Assembly: GCF_001941825.1 (NCBI RefSeq)
Contig: NZ_CP019038.1
Coordinates: 5,704,001-5,768,000, forward strand
Direction of reading: 5' to 3'
Length of the DNA stretch: 64,000 bases
Source of the DNA: Massilia putida
Lineage (GTDB): Bacteria > Pseudomonadota > Gammaproteobacteria > Burkholderiales > Burkholderiaceae_D
The translations under genes were made by a program, and so were the position numbers. The number at the start of each line of letters is the position of its first letter. Position 1 is the first letter of the stretch. Below, in pieces: positions 1 through 8,942 of the stretch. The notes under the pieces are model-generated. The model ran no database searches, was not told the origin of the DNA, and saw nothing but the letters and a program-made list of their open reading frames with translations.

Positions 1-348
1 GTAGTGCAACACCTGCAGTCCTTCGCCGTTTTCCGGGGGGATACCGGAGAGCTCCGCGATGTGAAGCTCGATGTCCGCCACCAGTGCAACTTCCCCGCGC
101 CGGAAATGGCACCCGGAGCTGGTGCGCGTGTCGTCGATGCGCACCCCTTCGGCATGGTGCACGACCGACGATCGCTTCATGCGCGGGCGGGCCAGATCGA
201 TCAGGGAGCGGCAGGCGTCCTCGTCCAGAAACCCGCCCAGCACGACGATGTTGGGAGCCTTGACCGCCATCAGCACCTGGTGCCGACGCCCCGCAATGCA
301 CAGTGGCGCATCGGAGTACGTCAACTGGACGCTGGCAGGATCATTCAT
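1..348 (-). CDS. Prolyl 4-hydroxylase-like 2OG-Fe(II) oxygenase (partial, cut by left edge)
   Basis: The reading frame opens at ATG 348 and runs off the left edge, giving 116 visible residues. They match the N-terminal half of bacterial prolyl 4-hydroxylase-like 2-oxoglutarate/Fe(II) oxygenases: NIVVLGGFLDEDACRSLID, then a DDTRTSSG stretch, then ENGEGLQVLHY, which in the family directly precedes the iron-binding HxD motif. The HxD, distal His and 2OG-binding Arg lie outside the window, so catalytic competence cannot be judged. The start overlaps the 3' end of the cupin-like gene by 8 nt, so it belongs to the operon downstream of the tail fibre. Such enzymes hydroxylate proline in peptides; the substrate here is unknown. 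Family placement is fairly sure, role is not. Confidence 0.8.
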   Translation of the reverse strand, partial: MNDPASVQLTYSDAPLCIAGRRHQVLMAVKAPNIVVLGGFLDEDACRSLIDLARPRMKRSSVVHHAEGVRIDDTRTSSGCHFRRGEVALVADIELHIAELSGIPPENGEGLQVLHY

Positions 349-1051
349 GACGTGCAGCCGACAGATAGGTGCGGTTGAGCATCGGGTGATCCTGATCGGT
401 CGGCCCCCAATCGCCATCCGGGTGGAAAGCGATGACGTCGAGCCGCTGATCGTCCGTCCGGAAGCGATGCAGCTCGCGCTCCTCGATGCAGAACAAGGTG
501 CCGGCGGTCAGCGGGATCTCGCGATCCGCGAAGCAGGCAAAGCCGGAACCGCTGGCGACCACGCCCAGGCGGATCGAAGGATGGATGTGAAACGACTGGC
601 GCACGCCAGCCGGGAACGACAGATGGTTCAGGCTCGGGTCGCCCTTGCGCGGCGGATAGACCAGCAGCGAATCCGAGCAGTTGTCGATGTAGCACAGCCG
701 TCCCGAGGCCTCGATCGGGCCGCCGACGAGTCCCTGCCCACGAAAGCCATGCCGGATCACGGCGAAGACCTGGGCGTCATCGTCCTCGCCCAGAAGCAGC
801 GTGGCCGGCTCGCTGCCGGTGGCGTGGCAGAAATACTGCCACTGGCCTGCCTGGCGCAAAATCTTCGGTTCATCCGCGTTGCCCGCGCCCGCGATGATCG
901 AGGCCGCCTGATCGGCGTGGCCGGCAACGACGAAGCCATACAGCGTGCAAAACGGCGGGACGGTGATGTGATCCTTGATCGGCCTGGATAGCAACCAGGC
1001 CTGGCACGGGTACATGCTGTGCCGGGCGTCGATATAGGCGCCGGTTTTCAT
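341..1051 (-). CDS. Cupin-like phage protein, 236 aa
   Basis: The C-terminal half resembles a cupin beta-barrel: SFHIHPSIRLGVVASGSG supplies the HxH pair of cupin motif 1, and AGTLFCIEERELHRF resembles motif 2 with its histidine. The canonical Glu of motif 1 is not evident. The N-terminal half may be a second, degenerate barrel. Cupins bind metals and serve many reactions, including JmjC-type hydroxylation, so no substrate can be named. It starts 2 nt after the 108-residue gene and overlaps the oxygenase gene, which points to co-translation. Position after the tail genes makes it part of the phage late operon or a cargo gene carried there. The fold assignment is moderate, the function unknown. 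Confidence 0.55.
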   Translation of the reverse strand: MKTGAYIDARHSMYPCQAWLLSRPIKDHITVPPFCTLYGFVVAGHADQAASIIAGAGNADEPKILRQAGQWQYFCHATGSEPATLLLGEDDDAQVFAVIRHGFRGQGLVGGPIEASGRLCYIDNCSDSLLVYPPRKGDPSLNHLSFPAGVRQSFHIHPSIRLGVVASGSGFACFADREIPLTAGTLFCIEERELHRFRTDDQRLDVIAFHPDGDWGPTDQDHPMLNRTYLSAARHE

Positions 1052-1053
1052 GA

Positions 1054-1380
1054 TCAGGCCCCCGTTTTGGTGGTGTTGACGACGATGCCGTTGGCCTTGT
1101 TGTAGGCGCTGGCCGCGCTGGAGACCTTGCCCAGGTCACCGCTGTTGGCGGCCTGAAAGCTGTCATAGGCCTCCTGGCTTTCCCAGACGGTGGTCGTGGT
1201 CTTGGTCAGCCCGTCGGCCGACATCTCGACCGACCGGGACTGCACGGCCGGATGCGTGCGCACGGCGTGGCCGACGTTGGCGATCGCGGTTGCGACCTCG
1301 GGATCGAGATTGGCGCTGTCTTTGAAGACGGGCACGTCGCTGGCCGGGCGCGTGGTGGTTTTGGTGACGGTGAAAGACAT
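1054..1380 (-). CDS. Small 108-aa protein of unknown function in the tail-distal cassette
   Basis: Not recognised. The start at 1380 is preceded by a very strong ribosome binding site (AGGAGG, about 7 nt upstream), stronger than those of its neighbours, which suggests high expression. The protein is soluble-looking and rich in Thr and Ala, starting MSFTVTKTTTRPASDVPVF, with a central TTTTVWESQEAYDSFQAAN segment that recalls ferredoxin-like dimeric alpha/beta barrel proteins only loosely. There is no signal peptide, membrane segment or Cys. It lies between the PP-loop gene and the cupin-like gene. It could be a minor virion protein or the substrate of the enzymes around it; both ideas are inference. 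Confidence 0.6.
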   Translation of the reverse strand: MSFTVTKTTTRPASDVPVFKDSANLDPEVATAIANVGHAVRTHPAVQSRSVEMSADGLTKTTTTVWESQEAYDSFQAANSGDLGKVSSAASAYNKANGIVVNTTKTGA

Positions 1381-1462
1381 GGCTATTCCTCCTTCGGAAG
1401 GATGGGTTGAACAAATGGGGGCGGCGCGGGCCGCGAATCGAAAAACGAACGGAGCGACGCGT

Positions 1463-2479
1463 TCAGTCAGAAAGGACAAACGCCTGCAAGCCGGCCTGAT
1501 CGACCGGCGCGCCATCGGTGGTGATGGCAGCCACCGGCGGATACTTGAAGACCTTGCACAGCGAGCCGATCTTCATCTTGGTCAGATAGCTTTGATCGCC
1601 GGTGAACGCGACGATGTAGCGCTTGGCCGGCATCTTGTAGGTGTCGATGCCGGCGCCCAGTTTGTCGGCGGGATGCGTGAGGCTCCAGCGTTGGAACGCC
1701 TCGGTGTCGAAGAAATGCCGGACCTTGCCGAGCAATGCGCGGTAGTCCGAGCCCGGCGGCTCATAGAGCAGATGCCGGTACTTCACGTGCTGCCATTTCT
1801 GGGAGAAGTTCCACCACCACAGAAAGTCCTGGGCGCTGACCAGGGGGTACGGGGCCTCGTCGGCGATCGGCGCATAGCGCCGATAGATCGCGGCGCCGGT
1901 CTCGGCGTCCCCGGCGATGCTGCCGAACAGGCGAGGCAGGACCAGGGCATGCGACTGCGCCAGGCTGTCGAAGCCTAGTCGCCGCGTGGCTTCGAGCATC
2001 AGATCGGAGCCGAATAGCTGGTCACCCAGTTCACCGGTGACCACCGTTTCGTCGTACAGCCCGCCCTTGCCGACCGTGCGTTGCACCGACAGCTTGCCGG
2101 CGATGTGGGCCTGGTAGAAGCCCGGGTTCTCGGCGATGCTGTGGCTCGACAGGTACACGGTCAGCCGGTCATGTTCGTTTGCGGGCAAAGCCTTGAGCAA
2201 GGCAACCAGCGTCACCGTCGAATCGATGCCACCCGACCACATGACGTGCAGCCGCGCATGCGTGTCGAGCAGTTCCCGCGCACGGGCGTCGCAGCAGTCC
2301 GCAAAAGACATCTGCGGACCCGTCCTTACATCCGGCATCGGGCAGCATGCGCCGAAGCGCAGCAGATCGGGCTTGCATGCCAGGCGCGAGGTCGTGACGA
2401 CACCTCCGATGACCTGGCGCAGACCGCTTGCGAATGGGTTGTCCCGCACCAGATTGCGGGCGACCAGTAAGTCAGTCAT
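1463..2479 (-). CDS. PP-loop ATPase, asparagine-synthetase-like (no glutaminase domain)
   Basis: This 338-residue protein has the PP-loop pyrophosphatase signature SGGIDS at residues 82-87, and GELGDQLFG at 149-157, which aligns with the GEGADELFGG motif of asparagine synthetase B. It lacks an N-terminal Cys-initiated glutaminase domain, so it may use free ammonia or another nucleophile, as adenylating amide-bond formers of this superfamily do (lasso peptide cyclases and beta-lactam synthetases are relatives). The true product cannot be read from sequence. It overlaps the 199-residue gene upstream by 8 nt and is followed by the 108-residue gene. Such an enzyme is not part of the Mu or HK97 structural module. 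Confidence 0.75.
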   Translation of the reverse strand: MTDLLVARNLVRDNPFASGLRQVIGGVVTTSRLACKPDLLRFGACCPMPDVRTGPQMSFADCCDARARELLDTHARLHVMWSGGIDSTVTLVALLKALPANEHDRLTVYLSSHSIAENPGFYQAHIAGKLSVQRTVGKGGLYDETVVTGELGDQLFGSDLMLEATRRLGFDSLAQSHALVLPRLFGSIAGDAETGAAIYRRYAPIADEAPYPLVSAQDFLWWWNFSQKWQHVKYRHLLYEPPGSDYRALLGKVRHFFDTEAFQRWSLTHPADKLGAGIDTYKMPAKRYIVAFTGDQSYLTKMKIGSLCKVFKYPPVAAITTDGAPVDQAGLQAFVLSD

Positions 2480-3071
2480 GGCATCCGTACCTCACGAACA
2501 GCGTGTCCAGATCGTCGTGATCACGCGCGGCACAGACGGCCGCCAGGGCATGTAAGCGGCGCACCTCGGACTGGATCAGTGCGTCCTGCCGGTCGGCGTA
2601 TTCCATGCGCACCCGCTCTGCCGCTGTGGCCAGCGTGGTGTTCCAGGTTGTGGCCATGGCCTCCAGCAGCGGCAATGCTTCACCGTCCTGGCCACTCGAA
2701 TCGTCCAGCGTCTGGCATTCGGCATGGGCGAGATCGAGCAGCCGGTCCTGCAAAGGCAAGGATCTCGAGGCGAACGCGGTCCGTTGCGCTCGCAAGGCCG
2801 CATGCACCCGATCCATCAGCAGCAGCCGGCGGTAGTGGAAGCGGTAGTCCTGCGCGTCGGGTGGCGCTACTTCCACCACCCCGTCGCGCAGCCGGTAGCG
2901 ATACGGCTTGCGGTAGCTGAAGTCGTCCGGCACTTCGCCCCAGTGGTGGAAGGGTTCGTAGCGCTCGTCGATCTCGCGGGCGAGGTGCTGCCGGTCGAGG
3001 TCGACGTAGTTGATGACGTAAAGGATCACGCCGGTCGGCATGAATTGCAGACCGGCCATTTGCAGGTACAT
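2472..3071 (-). CDS. Hypothetical 199-aa protein following the tail fibre gene
   Basis: Not recognised with certainty. It starts at ATG 3071 with a GGGAG ribosome binding site 7 nt upstream, and lies 15 nt after the fibre gene, the position where phages often encode a fibre assembly protein. The first 60 residues are rich in Tyr, Arg and Asp (FHHWGEVPDDFSYRKPYRYR), and the last 110 residues are helical. The end overlaps the start of the PP-loop gene, tying it to the enzyme cassette. It may be a fibre chaperone or a partner of the PP-loop enzyme. No signal peptide or membrane segment is seen. Confidence 0.6.
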   Translation of the reverse strand: MYLQMAGLQFMPTGVILYVINYVDLDRQHLAREIDERYEPFHHWGEVPDDFSYRKPYRYRLRDGVVEVAPPDAQDYRFHYRRLLLMDRVHAALRAQRTAFASRSLPLQDRLLDLAHAECQTLDDSSGQDGEALPLLEAMATTWNTTLATAAERVRMEYADRQDALIQSEVRRLHALAAVCAARDHDDLDTLFVRYGCHD

Positions 3072-3086
3072 GGTCGTCTCCCTGGA

Positions 3087-3560
<474 letters not shown>

Positions 3561-3568
3561 GTGATCTC

Positions 3569-4192
3569 CTACGTGTAGCTGAAGAGCAGCGTGGTATGGG
3601 CGGGCTTGAGCCGCCGCATCACGCACTCGAGCAAGGTGTTGCCCCAGGCCGCGAGCGGATCGGAGACGCGGCCGTTGACGGTGAGCGTGCTGCGCGTGTC
3701 CCCGAGGGGCACGTGAATCGTCCAGGTGTAGATCCAGCGGCCATTGGCCAGCGGGTTGTTGACCGGCGAGACGACGGTGTCGATTTCCTGCCAGCCTTCG
3801 GTGATCGAAATGGTGAAGCCCAATGCGCGGGCCACGGCCACGAAATAGGCGCGCGACTGGCCGCCGACCTGGATGAGCCGGGACAGCAGCGCGGCCCGTC
3901 GCTGCGCAAACGTCTGCTGACCGCCGAGCGCCATGACGCACGGATCGGGCAAGCCCGCCACGCGCTCCCAATCGGGAAACAATTCATTGGTGGTGCGGGG
4001 ATCGGCCTCGTCGATGAGTTGCCAGCTTCTGGCATCGATCCGCGCCAGTTCCTGCGCGAGGCCCGTCAGTAGCCGGGTGATGGCCGCGTCGGCGTCGTCG
4101 GTCCAGGCCGGGCCATAGGGCAGGAGTTTTTGCAGCGACGCCAGGTAGTCGGCGGCGGCCAGTGGCTGGCTGACCTGCTGCATCACTGCCAT
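3569..4192 (-). CDS. Baseplate protein, Mu gp48 / YmfQ-like
   Basis: The 207-residue protein beginning MAVMQQVSQPLAAADYLASL fits the YmfQ/gp48 (DUF2313) family, which in Mu-type phages joins the baseplate wedge to the fibres. Typical features are the early LQKLLPYGPAW motif and the SRAYFVAVARALGF region. ATG 4192 is preferred because GGGAGGG lies about 4-9 nt upstream and the gene then overlaps the gp47-like gene by 10 nt. Family length is about 190-220 residues. The neighbours gp47-like and fibre are in the same order as in Mu. Confidence 0.87.
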   Translation of the reverse strand: MAVMQQVSQPLAAADYLASLQKLLPYGPAWTDDADAAITRLLTGLAQELARIDARSWQLIDEADPRTTNELFPDWERVAGLPDPCVMALGGQQTFAQRRAALLSRLIQVGGQSRAYFVAVARALGFTISITEGWQEIDTVVSPVNNPLANGRWIYTWTIHVPLGDTRSTLTVNGRVSDPLAAWGNTLLECVMRRLKPAHTTLLFSYT

Positions 4193-5244
4193 ACCACCCT
4201 CCCCATGACCGGGATCTGGCCGGGCGACAACACGACGTTGGCGGCCGGCGTGACCAGCACGTAATCCCATTCCTGGGCCGCAGAGGAGATGGCCGAGCGC
4301 ATGTGCGACAGCAGGATCGTGCCGCCGGGCTGCCCCTCACGCGCCAGCAGATCGGCGAGTTCGGCCGCGATGGCCTGTTGAACGGCCAGGGTGTCCGGGC
4401 TCAATCCTTCGATGGCGAAATCGATCGGCACCGCGACCGGCGCATAGACCGTCACATGCGCAGTGACCGGGCGGACCGTGTCGATGAAGGCAGCGACGGC
4501 GGAGATCTGCGCGGCCGTGGGCAGGATCGCCGCGCCCGCGCCGTTGCCATCGCAGACAAAGGCGACGCCCACCGTGCCTTGCCCGAATTGCTCGGCCACG
4601 ACCCAGGCGCGGGTGGCGCCGCCGCCGGGCGTTGCCAGGGTCCACTGCACGTAGTCGTTGGCGTCCCCGCCTTGCGGCGGTTGCTGGATGCGGTTGAGCA
4701 GCCGCTCGCGCAGACTGTCATCGGATTCGAGGTCGCCGCCACCGGCAAGCAGCCCGAGCACAGCAGCGGTCTGCACGCCCAGCACCGGCGTGACCAGATT
4801 GGCCGTCTGCCCGGCGTAGCCGTTGCTGGCGGCAGACGGTACGACCGCCGTGACGGTGGTCGTGGCCTGGAGTCCGTTGACCGTGATGTCCGCTGTCGTC
4901 TGGAACTGCGTGCCATCGAGCGTCTGCACCAGCGTGCCCGCCGGAATGTCCGCTGCCCCCGGCGCCACCGTGAAGGTGACGGTGCCGGTGGCGGGTGTTG
5001 CCGCCAGGCGCTGCACGCCCCAGATGGATGCCCAGCGCTCCAGGAACTCGGCTTCGGCAGTGTCGATGATGATCTGGCGACTGATCCATTCGATGAACCC
5101 GTACAGGCCATGGGCCACGCCAGCGAGCACGCGGGCGTAGACCTGGGCGTCGGCGCGGCGCAGCACGTTGTCCTGCGGCAGCCGTTGAAACACGTCGTTC
5201 GTCGTGCGATTGATCAGGTCCGGGAGGGACGGACGGTTAAACAT
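4183..5244 (-). CDS. Baseplate J-like protein (Mu gp47)
   Basis: At 353 residues it has the size and pattern of the baseplate J/gp47 family, a wedge subunit of contractile tails. Recognisable are the N-terminal helical segment with IIDTAEAEFLERWASIWGV, a beta-rich middle (GTVTFTVAPGAADIPAGT), and the SDDSLRERLLNRIQQPPQGG motif that is strongly conserved in the family, followed by the WVVAEQFGQGTVGVAFVCDG segment. It overlaps the gp46-like gene upstream by 8 nt and the gp48-like gene downstream by 10 nt, which suggests coupled translation in the baseplate block. Confidence 0.93.
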   Translation of the reverse strand: MFNRPSLPDLINRTTNDVFQRLPQDNVLRRADAQVYARVLAGVAHGLYGFIEWISRQIIIDTAEAEFLERWASIWGVQRLAATPATGTVTFTVAPGAADIPAGTLVQTLDGTQFQTTADITVNGLQATTTVTAVVPSAASNGYAGQTANLVTPVLGVQTAAVLGLLAGGGDLESDDSLRERLLNRIQQPPQGGDANDYVQWTLATPGGGATRAWVVAEQFGQGTVGVAFVCDGNGAGAAILPTAAQISAVAAFIDTVRPVTAHVTVYAPVAVPIDFAIEGLSPDTLAVQQAIAAELADLLAREGQPGGTILLSHMRSAISSAAQEWDYVLVTPAANVVLSPGQIPVMGRVVWQ

Positions 5245-5704
5245 TCAAGAGACTCCAGAGGTTGTCGAACCTGAGCACTGCGTTCGCCGTGCCATCGGCC
5301 GCGAACAGCGTGCATTGCAGGGCCAGCGTCGACAGACCCTGGCGCTCCGCTCGCACGGCGATGCGCGCGGCGACACCATCGTCGATCAGCCACTGCAGGG
5401 CCTCTTCGGCGTAGTCCTGGGCTCGTTGCACCGTGGTCGGCGTGAGCTTCGCGCGCGCCAGCAGCCACAGGCGCGAGCCGATGCGGTCGTTGGCCACCGG
5501 CGGGTAGGAGTCGCCCCACCAGCCCATGCGGAACCCCTTAGGGTCGGGCAAGGTGTCGTCGGGATTGGCGCGCCGCCAGGTGAAGAGACTGATGAGCACC
5601 GCCCGCACCAGCGGATGGGCCTTGTCGTTGTCGATGTCCTGGAACAGGCCGAGCGAGGTCGTCCGGCCGTCGAAGACGACGGTCAGTGGCAAGGTGTCGC
5701 GCAT
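5237..5704 (-). CDS. Baseplate protein, Mu gp46-like
   Basis: The 155-residue protein matches the phage GP46 family, which corresponds to the gp25/GpW-type wedge protein of contractile baseplates. Diagnostic segments are GLFQDIDNDKAHPLVRAVLI near the start and the GWWGDSYP motif near residue 61, which is highly conserved in the family. It lies between the spike protein gp45-like and gp47-like genes, in Mu order, and overlaps the latter by 8 nt. ATG 5704 follows the gp45-like stop by 14 nt. Confidence 0.92.
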   Translation of the reverse strand: MRDTLPLTVVFDGRTTSLGLFQDIDNDKAHPLVRAVLISLFTWRRANPDDTLPDPKGFRMGWWGDSYPPVANDRIGSRLWLLARAKLTPTTVQRAQDYAEEALQWLIDDGVAARIAVRAERQGLSTLALQCTLFAADGTANAVLRFDNLWSLLNV

Positions 5705-5718
5705 GCTGTTGGTTGTGC

Positions 5719-6357
5719 CTATTGCTGTGAATTCGGCGGATTGGTGGTGAAGCCATCGCCGTGGCTGTCGGTGCCGCTGTGCGTATGGGCATCGAAGACC
5801 GAGCGCATGCCCGCCATCGTCTTGGTGCCACCCTGGTCGCCGACGTCCTGTGCGGCCGTGATGCTCGCGTCGCTCGTGATGTTCTGGGTCACTTCCAGTG
5901 TGCCGACGATCTTGCTGTTCGCGTTGATGGTGAGGCCGGCCGCGAATGACATCGATCCGCTGCCGTCACCTTGCATCACCACGGTCGACCCCGCCTTGTC
6001 GGTCAGCTTGATGCCGCCGCGCATGAGATAGACGGACTGTCCCTGGTCGTCATGCAGGATCACTTCACCGCTCGCCAGGCCCTTGACGCGATAGCGACGA
6101 TCGGCCACGCATACGACGACACCGTGCGAGCGGTCGCCATCGAGAAAAAGCGCGACGCATTCGGCGCCGGGCTGGGGATGGCTGGTCAAGCCATACGGCT
6201 CGAAATGCTCGACGTCATCCTTGGACTCGCCGGCCAACAGGCGCAGTTGCAGGCTCTGCATCTTGGTCGCCGCGTTGACCAGGGACACGGTGCCGCGCGC
6301 GACCATGTTGGACAGGCGGCGCGCATATGGGGCGACCAGTCGCGCGAAATCCGTCAT
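5719..6357 (-). CDS. Baseplate assembly protein V / tail spike (Mu gp45)
   Basis: Starting at ATG 6357 it is 212 residues (MTDFARLVAPYARRLSNMVA), the usual size of gp45/GpV spike proteins, which pierce the outer membrane at the tip of the tail tube. The OB-fold region is seen in HPQPGAECVALFLDGDRSHG, and the C-terminal half is repetitive beta-helix sequence (GSGSMSFAAGLTINANSKIV) ending in FDAHTHSGTDSHGDG, whose His-rich tip fits the metal-binding apex of this family. A longer reading to 6447 would run into the gp44-like gene. Neighbours are gp44-like and gp46-like. Confidence 0.9.
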   Translation of the reverse strand: MTDFARLVAPYARRLSNMVARGTVSLVNAATKMQSLQLRLLAGESKDDVEHFEPYGLTSHPQPGAECVALFLDGDRSHGVVVCVADRRYRVKGLASGEVILHDDQGQSVYLMRGGIKLTDKAGSTVVMQGDGSGSMSFAAGLTINANSKIVGTLEVTQNITSDASITAAQDVGDQGGTKTMAGMRSVFDAHTHSGTDSHGDGFTTNPPNSQQ

Positions 6358-6367
6358 GCCATGAACC

Positions 6368-7663
6368 TCATTCCACATCTCCCCAGGTGTCGGCACCGCC
6401 GCGCTTGATGCCTTTGCGCGGTTTGGCGGCCTTGGAGCGGTAACCATCGGGCGGCCCGACGCGGAGCTGCGTGCGCAGTCCGTTCTCGTCGAGCAGGTAA
6501 TGCGCTTCCGCGATGACCATGGTCTGGTCGAAGCCGATCAGGTCGTCCCGGACGCGCACCAGCAGGTTCGGCACCCACAGCTGTCCGTCACCCTGGCGCC
6601 AGCCGGCGACCGTATAGGTGGCTTCGAGCGCCTTGGCGGCCCGGTGTGCGCGCTCGTACAGCGCACGGTCCTGGCAGGTGCCGGCGTCGGCATGGCCCGC
6701 CTGTTTGAGCACCAGCACCCGGAAGCGCTTGGAACGCGCATCCGTCAGACTCGCCGTCACCGGTGTGCCGGTGTCGGCGATCCCGCCTTCGAATTCGGCC
6801 TCGCCGTCATCGTCGCCCTCGACCTCGTTGGCATCGACGCCGAAGTCGCCGTCATTGCCCGCGCGCTGGCCCTTCACGACGTAGCTGGACATCACCGCCT
6901 TGAAGTCGAGTTCGCAACTCCCCTCCCGGATGTTCTGGCCCAGCTCGAGCGTGGTGGTGGCGTTACCGGCGCTGCCGACATCGATGAACACTAGGTCGCC
7001 CCGGGCGTTGTCGGTGGACAGCACATGGCGCAGGCGCATCAGCCGGTCGATGCTCTCGAACACGGTTTCCCCGACCTGGACATGGTGCTCGGTGATCGGC
7101 GCACCGGTATCGATCTCGGTCAGCACGCGCACGCCATAGGGCGCAGCCAGCGCGGCGGCGATGGTTTCCAGCTTGGCGTTGCGCCAGACGTTGGTGTTGG
7201 CCGCCGCCGGCTTGACGACCGTGCCGGTTTTGCCGTCCTTGCCTTTGACGTCCGCCCACAGGCCGTTGCCCGCCGGTGGCGCCCGCCCGGAGTCGGGCGG
7301 ACAGCAGTCGACCAGATCACAGGTGCGGCTGCGGCCCTTGACGGTGACGCTGACGCGCTTGCCGTCATACTGGATCGGGGTGGCATCGACGTAACCGGTC
7401 AGCACCAGGTCGTTGCCGATGAATACCTGGCAGGCGTCGAAGGGCCGGATGCGGCGCCAGACCGGCGGTGCGTTGTCCGCCGTGGCGGCCGATGTCGGCC
7501 CCGGCCAGCGATCGGTGACTTCCAGCTCGAAGCTGCGCGCCTGCCGCTCGATGCCGGCCTCGATGCGGATATTCTTCCAGCCGCCGAATTCCTGGCCGCC
7601 GACCACGAGGCGCACCTGATTCTCCGGCAGGCCCGCCGGATAGCCTGGATCAGTGGTCGCCAT
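6368..7663 (-). CDS. Baseplate hub protein, Mu gp44-like
   Basis: This 431-residue protein corresponds to Mu gp44/P2 GpD-type hub proteins, which form the trimeric centre of the baseplate under the tube. The N-terminus NQVRLVVGGQEFGGWKNIRI and the motif DRWPG followed by VFIGNDLVLTGYVDATPIQY are typical. The central part contains an acidic insertion (DANEVEGDDDGEAEFEGGI) that may be a surface loop. It starts 1 nt before the gp43-like gene ends and lies 10 nt upstream of the spike gene, so it is part of one transcript. Confidence 0.9.
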   Translation of the reverse strand: MATTDPGYPAGLPENQVRLVVGGQEFGGWKNIRIEAGIERQARSFELEVTDRWPGPTSAATADNAPPVWRRIRPFDACQVFIGNDLVLTGYVDATPIQYDGKRVSVTVKGRSRTCDLVDCCPPDSGRAPPAGNGLWADVKGKDGKTGTVVKPAAANTNVWRNAKLETIAAALAAPYGVRVLTEIDTGAPITEHHVQVGETVFESIDRLMRLRHVLSTDNARGDLVFIDVGSAGNATTTLELGQNIREGSCELDFKAVMSSYVVKGQRAGNDGDFGVDANEVEGDDDGEAEFEGGIADTGTPVTASLTDARSKRFRVLVLKQAGHADAGTCQDRALYERAHRAAKALEATYTVAGWRQGDGQLWVPNLLVRVRDDLIGFDQTMVIAEAHYLLDENGLRTQLRVGPPDGYRSKAAKPRKGIKRGGADTWGDVE

Positions 7664-7664
7664 G

Positions 7665-8927
7665 TCAGGCCGCGATCACGGAAAGCGCGCCGGGCGGCAC
7701 GAAGCCCGGATGGCGGATACCGTTGCGCGACTGGATCTCGGCATCGCGCGACGCATCCGCGTACAACTCGTAGGCGACGGCCAGCATAGGCATCGTCTCG
7801 GGCGGAATCCAAGTGGTCAGACGCGCCGCGCTCTGTGCACGGGCCGTCAAATCCACATAGACCGCCGCGCTCGCCGCCTGCAACGCCTCATAGGCGGCGT
7901 CTCCGCAGCGGCGCATCTCGGCGTCGAGCGTGGAGAGCAGCGTGTCGCGCACCGCCAGCATGCTGTCTTGCGTGACCTGTTGTGGGGCGACCGGCGTGCC
8001 GCCCGACGGCTGGCTGATGCCGGCCTGCACGCTGTCCTGCTCGGTGCCCACCAGGGACGAAATACCCACCGCTTGCGCGAGCAGGAGTTGCCGGCCCAGG
8101 CCATAAAGTGCGACGGCATTGGTATCGATCTGCCGGCGCGACGGCGTGGCCGCCACGACCGGGGTGCGCGCCAGCATGGCGTTCGACGACGCCGTTCCGG
8201 TGAGCAGCTTGACCACGGTGGACCAGGCGGCGACGGCGCCCGCCGCGCCCGACAGGCCGAAGGCATTGAGCAATGTCTGCCCCAGCATCGCCGGATTGCT
8301 CAGGAAGGACGCTGCCTGGGTGACCAGGTTGGCGACCGAGGTGGCCTGCGATGTGAAGTTCGCCAGCACCTGCGCGATCTGCCCAGCCCCCACGAAACCC
8401 AGCATGGCGGCCAGTCGTCCCTGGGCCGCCGCCGCGACGAAGCTCTGATAGCCCGCGACCGTGAAGCTGCCCGCGAAATCCTGGATCGCCGCCGTAGCCA
8501 GTCCATCGGCCGCGAGCCGGCTGGCCGCCTGGGTGGAACTCGTCGGATTCGGGAACGTGAGTTCGCCCGATTCGACGAAGGACAGGGATATCGTCGCCAC
8601 GCCCAGGCCGGAATCGAAGCGCACGCGTGCCGGCGCGGACAGGCACACCTGCATCGTGCCTAGCCAGGGATGCACGAGCGTCCCCGGCCCGGCCGTCTCC
8701 AGCGCCGACAGTAGGCGATTGGTTTGATCGATGTAGTCCGCACCGATCAGAAAGGCGTCCAGCGCGATCTCGCGGGTGGCACGGCCCAGGTCCTCCACCC
8801 AGGGCATGTCGCGCTGGGGGTATTCATGGACCTGCACGCGACGGCCGGCGCCGAAGTCGGCGCCATTGACCTGGAACGCCACGCCGCGAAAGGATGCCGG
8901 ATGCAGAGAATCGAAATACTTGGCCAT
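7665..8927 (-). CDS. DNA circularisation N-terminal domain protein (Mu gp43)
   Basis: The first 90 residues (FDSLHPASFRGVAFQVNGAD; YPQRDMPWVEDLGR) match the DNA_circ_N domain, named for an early proposal about Mu gp43 but now understood as a baseplate/tail structural domain. The remaining 330 residues are Ala-rich and helical, ending LAVAYELYADASRDAEIQSR, the family's usual C-terminal tail. The total of 420 residues is in the normal range. It follows the tape measure gene by 15 nt and abuts the hub gene. Confidence 0.9.
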   Translation of the reverse strand: MAKYFDSLHPASFRGVAFQVNGADFGAGRRVQVHEYPQRDMPWVEDLGRATREIALDAFLIGADYIDQTNRLLSALETAGPGTLVHPWLGTMQVCLSAPARVRFDSGLGVATISLSFVESGELTFPNPTSSTQAASRLAADGLATAAIQDFAGSFTVAGYQSFVAAAAQGRLAAMLGFVGAGQIAQVLANFTSQATSVANLVTQAASFLSNPAMLGQTLLNAFGLSGAAGAVAAWSTVVKLLTGTASSNAMLARTPVVAATPSRRQIDTNAVALYGLGRQLLLAQAVGISSLVGTEQDSVQAGISQPSGGTPVAPQQVTQDSMLAVRDTLLSTLDAEMRRCGDAAYEALQAASAAVYVDLTARAQSAARLTTWIPPETMPMLAVAYELYADASRDAEIQSRNGIRHPGFVPPGALSVIAA

Positions 8928-8942
8928 GACAATGATCCTGCG

